From the NCBI GenBank assembly GCA_947490975.1, contig CANLHV010000069.1, forward strand, positions 1 to 6,550: 6,550 bases of DNA. The letters run 5' to 3'. Below the pieces are notes generated by a model. The model did no database searches. It saw only the letters and a list, made by a program, of their open reading frames with translations, and was not told the DNA's origin. The DNA is from Acidimicrobiaceae bacterium (GTDB lineage: Bacteria > Actinomycetota > Acidimicrobiia > Acidimicrobiales > Ilumatobacteraceae). Position numbers and translations under genes: made by a program. Shown piece after piece: positions 1-4,576 of the stretch (positions within the stretch are counted from its first letter, which is position 1; each line of letters begins with the position of its first letter).

Positions 1-200
1 GGTGTAAAAAACCTCACGCGGTAATCAGCAGCAGGGTTTGTCGGAGTCAAAAGGAATGTAGTTTCAGAAAGGTTTGTCCATCGTGCAAACTGTTGCATCT
101 CACCATCTTCGAGACCATCACAATCAACAACCACTGCTACGGGATTGCCCCGATATGGCTTGCTGGAGAAAACATCTATCTGGGTGAATCGACGTTGCAC
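1..200 (-). CDS. PhzF-family isomerase, N-terminal part (cut by window edge)
   Basis: The minus strand read from a GTG at 198-200 gives 66 codons with no stop, running off the left edge. The translation has the classic PhzF N-terminus: an xxIDVFSSKPYRGNPVAVV stretch (residues 8-25) and then NLSETTFLL (residues 43-51), in which Glu46 matches the catalytic glutamate of PhzF (Glu45 in the phenazine enzyme). It ends in VRFFT, where family members continue into an F-T-P...L-P-F-A-G-H-P segment. PhzF itself isomerises dihydro-3-hydroxyanthranilate, but most homologues in ordinary genomes have unknown substrates, so phenazine synthesis should not be inferred. An in-frame TGA lies 27 nt upstream of the GTG and no ATG intervenes, which fixes the start well. 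No clear Shine-Dalgarno is present; a -10-like box lies 7 nt upstream. Confidence 0.88.
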   Translation of the reverse strand, partial: MQRRFTQIDVFSSKPYRGNPVAVVVDCDGLEDGEMQQFARWTNLSETTFLLTPTNPAADYRVRFFT

Positions 201-207
201 GTGGACA

Positions 208-213
208 ATTCTG
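208..213 (-). promoter_or_regulatory. Candidate -10 box of the PhzF-family gene (leaderless)
   Basis: CAGAAT on the minus strand, preceded by TGA in the manner of an extended -10 (TGn), ends 7 nt before the GTG start. Transcription would then begin at or next to the start codon. It lies between the tRNA-Cys 3' end and the gene. The match is partial (conserved A and final T), so this rests mainly on the same spacing being seen at other genes here. Confidence 0.35.
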
Positions 214-235
214 TCACGCTCTCGTCAATGAACAA

Positions 236-310
236 TGGAGGCGACGCCGAGAATCGAACTCGGTTAAAGGGCTTTGCAGGCCCGTGCCTAAGCCAGTCGG
301 CCACGTCGCC
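236..310 (-). tRNA. tRNA-Cys (anticodon GCA), CCA encoded
   Basis: The minus strand folds into a full cloverleaf. The acceptor stem is GGCGACG with CGTCGCC (310-304 with 246-240). The D stem is GCC/GGC, the anticodon loop CTGCAAA (279-273) carries GCA, and the T arm is CCGAG-TTCGATT-CTCGG (263-247). The discriminator base is U (239), the known identity element of cysteine tRNAs, and CCA follows at 238-236. The body is 72 nt. Oddities are a C-U mismatch at the top of the anticodon stem (284/268), C at position 15 and a 4-nt variable loop. It lies 55 nt after the stop of the DUF3048 gene on the same strand, so it could be co-transcribed or have its own promoter; TAGGGT about 24 nt upstream is a weak candidate. 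Confidence 0.96.
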
Positions 311-365
311 AAATTAAATTGACTGCCTCACCCTACCTGCAACTTCGTTCGAGTTTCTTGAAAAG

Positions 366-1328
366 TTATTTAACTGTGAACGGTGGCTTCTTGACGCCAC
401 CATCAACGAACACGATCATCACCTGACCAACATCAAATGCAATTTGCGAATTTGCAAATGAGAAGGTAGTTCCAGACTCACTCGTCGGGCGCGACCAAGT
501 GCCATCAAATGATTGTCCGTTTCGCAAAACAATTGCACGACCTGCACCGACAGACTTCAACAGCGGCGTCTTGCCACCAAACCTGTCACCATATTTTGAC
601 TCTTTGCGCTCGACAAATTGCAGAACGACAGTTTTTGGTGTCAACAATGCTTTGCTGACAGCATCGCGATGCAGCGAACCGTCAAAAGAAATTGTCCATG
701 ACTTGCCACCCCAAGTACCAGAGACTTTGGATGACGGCCACGATGCACTAAATGTTTTTGCAACCACCCCGCCTGCGGGCACATTGCGATCAAAGGTCAA
801 CCCGACGTCTTTAATCGAGCCGACCTTTGTCTCTTTTTCCATCATCGAGGCAAGACGCAGCAACTGGTTGTACGGCGCAACTTTAGAAAGGTTGCGATAA
901 TAGAACGACGACCTGTCACTCGGCGAAAGCGAAATCGATTGCGATTTGCGGATGGCTTTCAACAGCACATCATTTGCTCCGCTATAGGCAATGCCGGGGC
1001 TTGTAAATTGTTCAAGAATTTCGAGGTCAGAGATTCGTGCACTGCGAGTCGGGCCGACAACGCTCGGAAACTTCGTATTGAACATCGCAGCGATGCGAGT
1101 CAAGCCCCACTCGACTTCTTCAACATAAAACAGATCGGCCTGATTCAAGTTGTAATGCGGACGATCGGGTTTCGAGTTGCCATATTTGACCATCACAACT
1201 GGTTTGCCCGCACCCCCGGGCAAACCCGACAATGGGCTTGCATCGCTATCGGCACTGACCGCGCTGCCGAAACTCGCAGCGACAAGACATAACGCAAATA
1301 CAACTGATACGAACTTGATGTTTTTCAC
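366..1328 (-). CDS. Secreted DUF3048 (YerB-type) protein
   Basis: A 320-residue protein with an N-terminal Sec signal peptide: K2-K5 charge, a hydrophobic core at about 6-20, and likely cleavage after Ala26 in AVSA-DS. There is no proper lipobox (Cys14 sits in FALC inside the hydrophobic core), so it is probably released or wall-associated rather than a lipoprotein like Bacillus YerB. Family marks are PLSGLP at 32-37, YNLNQADLFYVEEVEWGLTR at 59-78, GPTRSARISDLEIL at 92-105 (the family's GPVRSAR block), and a C-terminal domain from about 200 with DGTWSR (275-280) and a final FDVGQVMIVFV (298-308). The family's biochemical role is unknown; a cell-envelope role is only suggested by export. The start is GTG at 1326-1328, chosen because it begins the signal peptide and follows a TAGAAT box by 6 nt. 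It is divergent from the PLP enzyme gene at 1395. Confidence 0.9.
   Translation of the reverse strand: MKNIKFVSVVFALCLVAASFGSAVSADSDASPLSGLPGGAGKPVVMVKYGNSKPDRPHYNLNQADLFYVEEVEWGLTRIAAMFNTKFPSVVGPTRSARISDLEILEQFTSPGIAYSGANDVLLKAIRKSQSISLSPSDRSSFYYRNLSKVAPYNQLLRLASMMEKETKVGSIKDVGLTFDRNVPAGGVVAKTFSASWPSSKVSGTWGGKSWTISFDGSLHRDAVSKALLTPKTVVLQFVERKESKYGDRFGGKTPLLKSVGAGRAIVLRNGQSFDGTWSRPTSESGTTFSFANSQIAFDVGQVMIVFVDGGVKKPPFTVK
1201..1226 (-). repeat. Perfect 10-bp inverted repeat inside the DUF3048 coding region
   Basis: Arms GGTTTGCCCG (1201-1210) and CGGGCAAACC (1217-1226) are exact complements around the 6-nt loop at 1211-1216. In the DUF3048 mRNA this makes a GC-rich hairpin over codons 35-43, just after the signal-peptide cleavage region and about 100 nt from the 5' end. 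It has no T tract, so it is not a normal terminator. Any function, such as pausing during export or mRNA stability, is inference. Confidence 0.75.
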
Positions 1329-1334
1329 TTCTCG

Positions 1335-1340
1335 ATTCTA
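1335..1340 (-). promoter_or_regulatory. -10 box (TAGAAT) of the DUF3048 gene, leaderless
   Basis: TAGAAT matches the bacterial -10 consensus at 5 of 6 bases and ends exactly 6 nt before the GTG start, so the predicted transcript begins at or beside the start codon. No good -35 hexamer is visible; that position falls in the TCACA/TGTGA palindrome at 1355-1367. Confidence 0.6.
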
Positions 1341-1354
1341 AATGACTCAAAATC

Positions 1355-1367
1355 TCACAATGTGTGA
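1355..1367. promoter_or_regulatory. Palindrome TCACA-N3-TGTGA between two divergent promoters
   Basis: A perfect 5-bp inverted repeat with a 3-bp centre. Its centre (1361) is 21 bp from the near edge of the minus-strand -10 (1335-1340) and 22 bp from that of the plus-strand -10 (1383-1388), so it covers the -35 region of both promoters. A second, offset pair (TCTCA 1353-1357, TGAGA 1369-1373) overlaps it. The placement fits an operator for a dimeric regulator acting on both genes, but a 5-bp palindrome also arises by chance. It is not a CRP site, in which the arm order is reversed and the spacer is 6 bp. Confidence 0.35.
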
Positions 1368-1382
1368 CTGAGACCTTGTTGT

Positions 1383-1388
1383 TAGCCT
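1383..1388 (+). promoter_or_regulatory. -10-like box (TAGCCT) of the PLP-enzyme gene, leaderless
   Basis: TAGCCT has the TAnnnT form typical of actinobacterial -10 elements and ends 6 nt before the GTG at 1395, the same spacing as at the divergent gene. No Shine-Dalgarno is visible, in keeping with a leaderless mRNA. Confidence 0.5.
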
Positions 1389-1394
1389 GAACAC

Positions 1395-2564
1395 GTGGGA
1401 AATGAAAATTTCGAGCCTGCGACGACTGCAATAACCGCAGGTCGTGACGACTCTGGCTCGCTAGCGCCGTCGCTTACGCCCGCGACGACGTGGTCGAGTT
1501 CTGGTCTCGAAGAGAGTCACCGTCAAGCCACAGCGATTCACGAGACAAAGTTTTATTCGCGTTATGCCAACCCGACAGTCGAAGCGTTCGAACACGCGAT
1601 CGCCGAACTCGAAAACACTCAGGCGGCGCTCGCATTTGCTTCGGGCATGGGTGCGGTTTCAAGTGTTGTGCTTGCGCTGTGCGCGACTGGCGATCACATT
1701 GTGGCCCAGCGCAACTGTTATGCCGGCACGCTTGCATTTTTAAACGGGCCGTGTGCACGCCTTGGTATCGAAGTAACTTTTGTTGACGGTCGCAACGCCA
1801 GCGAATTTGCCGCCGCAGTGCGACCGGGCAAAACAATGTTGGTGATGGCCGAGTCACCGAGTAATCCGCATATTGATTTGGTTGATCTAGCCGCGCTCGG
1901 TGCAATCAAAGGACCAATCACCGTTGTTGATTCGACGCTCGCGACACCTCTTGGGCAACGACCACATGATCATGGTGTATCGATTGTTTTGCATTCGGCA
2001 ACAAAAGGCATCGCAGGCCACAACGATGCAACAATCGGAGTTATCGCAGGCGATGCAGAGTTGATCGGCGAAATCTGGGGCTATTCAATTCTGCATGGTG
2101 CAACTGCGTCGCCGTTTGATGCGATGAACGCACTGCGTGGTGTTCGCACCCTTGACGCACGACTCACTCGTCAATGTGAATCGGCGCAGACCCTGGCCGA
2201 ATGGCTGAGTGAACAAAAAAATGTGACCGCTGTGCACTACCCGGGTTTGAAGTCGCACCCGCAACACGCGCTAGCAAAAAAACAGATGAACTATTTTGGC
2301 TCGGTGCTTTCGTTTGAGATCGCCGGCGGCAAACCTGCTGCGACGAAATTACTCAGTGCGCTCAGGTTGATCCGCCCTGCGGTAACACTTGGAGGCACCG
2401 AGACCCTAATTTCACACTCGGCATCAAGCACTCACAACAGCGTCGACGCCGACACGAAAGCAAAAACAGGGCTAACAGATTCGCTGTTGCGACTTTCAGT
2501 AGGGCTTGAAGCCTGTGTAGATATTCAGCGCGACTTGGCCACGGCCCTCGCGCAAAGCAATTAG
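1395..2564 (+). CDS. Cys/Met metabolism PLP-dependent enzyme (cystathionine gamma-synthase/lyase type)
   Basis: A 389-residue fold-type I PLP enzyme of the usual family length. Visible landmarks are TTAITAGRDDSGSLAP near the N-terminus, FYSRYANPT (53-61, Tyr and Arg that contact the PLP phosphate from the partner subunit), ASGMGA (82-87), VDST at 178-181 with the cofactor Asp179, SATKG with Schiff-base Lys204, LGGTETLISHSASSTH (332-347), and LLRLSVGLE with the substrate-carboxylate Arg366. Members act in cysteine/methionine trans-sulfuration or gamma-elimination, in the cytoplasm. The sequence alone does not decide between cystathionine gamma-synthase, gamma-lyase and homocysteine or methionine gamma-lyase, and there is no pathway neighbour to help. 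The family's usual VDNT is VDST here. The start is GTG at 1395, since the ATG at 1402 is out of frame. The stop is 2 bp from the convergent rpmG stop. Confidence 0.92.
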   Translation: MGNENFEPATTAITAGRDDSGSLAPSLTPATTWSSSGLEESHRQATAIHETKFYSRYANPTVEAFEHAIAELENTQAALAFASGMGAVSSVVLALCATGDHIVAQRNCYAGTLAFLNGPCARLGIEVTFVDGRNASEFAAAVRPGKTMLVMAESPSNPHIDLVDLAALGAIKGPITVVDSTLATPLGQRPHDHGVSIVLHSATKGIAGHNDATIGVIAGDAELIGEIWGYSILHGATASPFDAMNALRGVRTLDARLTRQCESAQTLAEWLSEQKNVTAVHYPGLKSHPQHALAKKQMNYFGSVLSFEIAGGKPAATKLLSALRLIRPAVTLGGTETLISHSASSTHNSVDADTKAKTGLTDSLLRLSVGLEACVDIQRDLATALAQSN

Positions 2565-2566
2565 AT

Positions 2567-2737
2567 TTAGCGCTCTTCTTTGAAGATCACGTGCTTGCGC
2601 ACGACTGGATCGTATTTCTTGAGTTCGAGACGCTCGCGCGAGTTGACCTTGTTCTTGCGAGTCACGTAAGTGAAGCCAGTGTCGGCTGTGCTGCGCAACT
2701 TGATGATCGGACGCTTATCTTTGCTCTTTGCTGCCAT
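2567..2737 (-). CDS. rpmG: Ribosomal protein L33, zinc-free (C-minus) form
   Basis: A 56-residue L33 read on the minus strand: MAAKSKDKRPIIKLRSTADT, then GFTYVTRKNK (21-30), RERLELKKYDP (34-44), and an end in VIFKEER. It contains no cysteine, so it lacks the two CxxC pairs of zinc-binding L33 and belongs to the zinc-independent form. It is a component of the large ribosomal subunit. Its ATG lies 9 nt after the rpmB stop on the same strand, so it is probably co-transcribed with and translated after rpmB. Only a weak purine patch (GAGA) precedes the start. Its stop is 2 bp from the convergent PLP-enzyme stop. Confidence 0.95.
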   Translation of the reverse strand: MAAKSKDKRPIIKLRSTADTGFTYVTRKNKVNSRERLELKKYDPVVRKHVIFKEER

Positions 2738-2746
2738 GACGAAATC

Positions 2747-2983
2747 TCAGACTTTCTTTCCGGCGCGGCGCATTTCGGCGACGACTGATTCGATGCCACG
2801 CTTGTCGATTGTGCGAACACCCTTGGTGCTGACATTGAGTGTGACCCAACGACGCTCGGATGGCAACCAGAATCGACGCTTGTGTGAGTTGACGCGCCAC
2901 CAACGCTTGGTGCGAATGTGGGAGTGCGAAATTGTATGACCCTTGCTTGGGGTCTTCGAGAGGACATCACAGCGATTTGGCAT
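2747..2983 (-). CDS. rpmB: Ribosomal protein L28, zinc-free (C-minus) form
   Basis: A 78-residue L28: MPNRCDVLSKTPSKGHTISH, SHIRTKRWWRVN (21-32), KRRFWLPSERRWVTLNVSTKG (35-55), and an end in VVAEMRRAGKKV. Only Cys5 is present. The CxxC of the zinc form (CDVCGK) is CDVLSK here and the second pair is missing, as in E. coli L28 and in the zinc-starvation L28 copies of Streptomyces and Mycobacterium. It is a structural protein of the 50S subunit. It is first gene of a rpmB-rpmG unit and divergent from rpmE2, 45 bp away. The ATG at 2981-2983 follows a TATACT box by 6 nt, indicating a leaderless start. Whether this is the sole L28 of the genome or a zinc-responsive second copy cannot be seen here. 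Confidence 0.95.
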   Translation of the reverse strand: MPNRCDVLSKTPSKGHTISHSHIRTKRWWRVNSHKRRFWLPSERRWVTLNVSTKGVRTIDKRGIESVVAEMRRAGKKV

Positions 2984-2989
2984 TCAGAC

Positions 2990-2995
2990 AGTATA
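2990..2995 (-). promoter_or_regulatory. -10 box (TATACT) of rpmB-rpmG, leaderless
   Basis: TATACT matches TATAAT at 5 of 6 bases and ends 6 nt before the rpmB ATG. This box falls where the -35 contact of the divergent rpmE2 promoter would be, so RNA polymerase could hardly bind both promoters at once. Confidence 0.65.
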
Positions 2996-3017
2996 GAGGG
3001 CACTTTTACCCCGATAC
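2991..3017. promoter_or_regulatory. Imperfect 27-bp palindrome spanning the rpmB/rpmE2 divergent promoters
   Basis: Centred on 3004, 8 of 13 symmetric pairs match. GTAT (2991-2994) mirrors ATAC (3014-3017), and GnGG (2996-2999) mirrors CCnC (3009-3012). The outer arms are partly the two -10 boxes, so some symmetry is expected from that alone. A site here could control all three zinc-free ribosomal genes together. It does not resemble the AT-rich Zur boxes (GAAAATnATTTTC type) of Mycobacterium and Streptomyces. Confidence 0.3.
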
Positions 3018-3020
3018 ACT
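3015..3020 (+). promoter_or_regulatory. -10-like box (TACACT) of rpmE2, leaderless
   Basis: TACACT (TAnnnT form) ends 8 nt before the rpmE2 ATG at 3029, predicting a transcript start within a base or two of the start codon. The box overlaps the expected -35 region of the opposing rpmB promoter. Confidence 0.5.
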
Positions 3021-3028
3021 TTGAAGCC

Positions 3029-3319
3029 ATGAAACCTGAGATTCACCCCGACTACCAGTTCGTTGTATTTGAAGATAGTTCGGCTGACTATCGATTTTTG
3101 ACTCGCTCGACGCTGAAACCCGACCCTGCAAAAACAGTTGTCTGGGAAGACGGCAATACTTACCCACTTGTGCAACTTGAAATTTCAAATGCCAGTCACC
3201 CGTTCTTCACGGGTCAGATGAAGATCATCGACTCGGCTGGCCGAGTTGATCGCTTCAACAAGCGCTATGGCGCTCGCAAAAAGACTGTTGCTAAAAAAGC
3301 ACCCGCTGCTAAAAAATAG
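3029..3319 (+). CDS. rpmE2: Ribosomal protein L31, type B (zinc-free)
   Basis: A 96-residue type B L31: MKPEIHPDYQFVVFEDSSAD, FLTRSTL (23-29), a type B insertion with WEDGNTYPLVQLEISNASHP (38-57), FFTGQMK (58-64) and RVDRFNKRYG (70-79), ending in a basic Lys/Ala-rich tail (ARKKTVAKKAPAAKK). There is no cysteine, so it lacks the zinc site of type A L31. In other bacteria type B L31 replaces type A under zinc limitation. The ATG at 3029 is preferred over an in-frame upstream ATG at 2918 because homology begins at MKPEIHP, the upstream reading would overlap rpmB, and a -10-like box lies just before 3029. It is divergent from rpmB. Confidence 0.95.
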   Translation: MKPEIHPDYQFVVFEDSSADYRFLTRSTLKPDPAKTVVWEDGNTYPLVQLEISNASHPFFTGQMKIIDSAGRVDRFNKRYGARKKTVAKKAPAAKK

Positions 3320-3333
3320 TTCGCAGTTTTAAA

Positions 3334-3344
3334 CCGACTGTCGG
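3334..3344. terminator. Weak bidirectional hairpin between rpmE2 and the convergent oxidoreductase gene
   Basis: CCGA-CTG-TCGG forms a short stem in the 44-bp convergent intergenic space. On the minus strand it is followed by TTTAAAA, a possible terminator tail for the oxidoreductase transcript; on the plus strand it has no clear T tract. The stem has only 4 bp (plus two A-T pairs across a bulge), so this is a weak call. Confidence 0.3.
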
Positions 3345-3348
3345 GTTG

Positions 3349-3366
3349 GCGCGTTTAGCGCGTTTA
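3349..3366. repeat. Tandem 9-bp repeat giving two in-frame stops
   Basis: GCGCGTTTA occurs twice in direct succession (3349-3357, 3358-3366). Read on the minus strand it supplies the TAA stop of the oxidoreductase gene and, 9 nt later in the same frame, a second TAA. It is probably a small replication-slippage duplication. Confidence 0.7.
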
Positions 3367-4572
3367 GCGTTCGAAAATTGAATCGCGTGAAAGTTTCGTA
3401 ATCGAAGTTTCGCCAATTAACGCCATCGTGCGTGACACACCGCTTGTGATGTGATCAAGGGCCCACTGCACACCCAACTCGCCCGCCGCGCCGAGACCAT
3501 ATAAATATGGACGCCCGAACATCACTGCTCGCGCACCGAGCGCACATGCTTTGACAACATCTGAACCACGGCGAACACCACCGTCAACCAAAACTTCAAT
3601 CGAGTTGCCCACAGCATCAATGACACTTGGCAAAAGTTCGATTGGCGCGGGAGAACCGTCGAGTTGACGACCGCCGTGATTTGAAAGTGCGATTGCGTCG
3701 ACACCCATTGACGCCGCCTGCTTGGCGTCAGCCACACACTGAATGCCCTTGAGCATTATCGGCAAACCAGACTCTTGGCGAATCCAATCGAGGTCGTGCC
3801 AACTTAACGTCGGGTCGAATTGCGAATTTACATAATCAGACAACGTGATCGCTTTAGAACCGTCAACATCAGACCGACCCGCAACTGCCGAAAACGTGAT
3901 CGGCTCGTTAGTCACGAATTTATATGTCCACCGTGGATGTCGAATGCCGTCGATGAAAGTTTCAAGACCAATTTTTGGTGGAAGTGTGAAGCCGCGGCGC
4001 ACATCACGCTCGCGCCGACCGAAAACCGCCGTGTCGACCGTGACCATTATCGCTTTGTAGCCAGCCGCTTTTGCACGCTGCACAAGTTCGCGCGAAAGCC
4101 CTCGGTCGCGCCACACATAAAGCTGATACCACAATGGGCCAGTTGCAACACTGGCGACTTCTTCAATGCTGCGCGTGCCAAGAGTTGACAACGTAAACGG
4201 CAACGAATTTTTGCCAGCAACGCGAGCAACGGCGAGTTCGCCCTGCGGATGCGCAATACGAGTAAAACCAGTCGGAGAAAGTGCAATCGGAAACGGCACC
4301 GGTTGACCCATGATGGTCGTCGCAGTGTCGATTTGCGAAACATCGCGCAAAACTTTTGGCACCAGACCAAACTTTGAATACGCCGAACTGTTATTGGCAA
4401 GCGACCATTCGTCTTCGGCAGCACCGTCGAAATAATCGAAAACACCGCCAGGCAAATTGCGCTTGGCGAGAAGGCGCAAATCTTTTAGATCGCCGCAAGC
4501 AGCGAGTCTGCGTTTGTCGCCGTTGAATTCGAACTTGCGAAGCTGTACAACCGATCGAACCGACTTGAGCAC
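3364..4572 (-). CDS. lldD: FMN-dependent alpha-hydroxy-acid dehydrogenase (L-lactate dehydrogenase LldD2-like)
   Basis: A 402-residue TIM-barrel flavoprotein of the LldD/glycolate oxidase family, which oxidises L-2-hydroxy acids such as lactate to 2-oxo acids and passes electrons to quinone, cytochrome or oxygen depending on the member. Motifs: AFDY/DGAAEDE-like FDYFDGAAEDE (45-55), SPTGF (99-103), YQLYVWRDR (149-157), VTVD (177-180), MLKGI with FMN-contacting Lys275 (273-277), LSNHGGRQLDG with catalytic His299 and substrate-binding Arg302 (296-306), DGGVRRGSDVVKACALGA (330-347), and MFGRPYLYG (351-359). The N-terminal layout with KRRL about 20 residues in resembles the mycobacterial LldD2 (Rv1872c) type. 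There is no signal peptide or membrane helix. The start is GTG at 4570-4572, 4 nt after the stop of the decarboxylase gene; the purine run AGAGTAAGG overlapping that stop may serve as ribosome site. Substrate is not proven by sequence; lactate is the best guess. Confidence 0.9.
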   Translation of the reverse strand: MLKSVRSVVQLRKFEFNGDKRRLAACGDLKDLRLLAKRNLPGGVFDYFDGAAEDEWSLANNSSAYSKFGLVPKVLRDVSQIDTATTIMGQPVPFPIALSPTGFTRIAHPQGELAVARVAGKNSLPFTLSTLGTRSIEEVASVATGPLWYQLYVWRDRGLSRELVQRAKAAGYKAIMVTVDTAVFGRRERDVRRGFTLPPKIGLETFIDGIRHPRWTYKFVTNEPITFSAVAGRSDVDGSKAITLSDYVNSQFDPTLSWHDLDWIRQESGLPIMLKGIQCVADAKQAASMGVDAIALSNHGGRQLDGSPAPIELLPSVIDAVGNSIEVLVDGGVRRGSDVVKACALGARAVMFGRPYLYGLGAAGELGVQWALDHITSGVSRTMALIGETSITKLSRDSIFER

Positions 4573-4576
4573 AGCC

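Noticed and set aside
1..200. Phenazine biosynthesis locus, suggested by the PhzF-like protein
   Set aside because: PhzF homologues are widespread outside phenazine producers and no other phz gene is in view.
93..317. 74-codon plus-strand open frame at the left end
   Set aside because: It runs antisense through the PhzF-family start and the whole tRNA-Cys gene, and its translation resembles no protein family; the minus-strand PhzF reading is clearly the real one.
499..1292. Two plus-strand open frames (133 and 117 codons) opposite the DUF3048 gene
   Set aside because: They are antisense shadows of a recognisable family protein, with low-quality, family-less translations.
2918..3028. Upstream extension of rpmE2 from an ATG at 2918
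   Set aside because: It would add 37 residues unlike any L31 N-terminus, overlap rpmB on the other strand, and ignore the -10 box at 3015-3020.
2984..3028. Canonical Zur box (AT-rich GAAAATnATTTTC type) between rpmB and rpmE2
   Set aside because: Looked for because the downstream genes are zinc-free ribosomal proteins; no such sequence is present, only a different imperfect palindrome.
2662..3030. 122-codon minus-strand open frame across rpmG and rpmB
   Set aside because: It is out of frame with the two recognisable ribosomal proteins and overlaps both; it has no family features.
3820..4188. Plus-strand open frames opposite the hydroxy-acid dehydrogenase gene
   Set aside because: Antisense shadows of a well-conserved enzyme; no start context or family resemblance.
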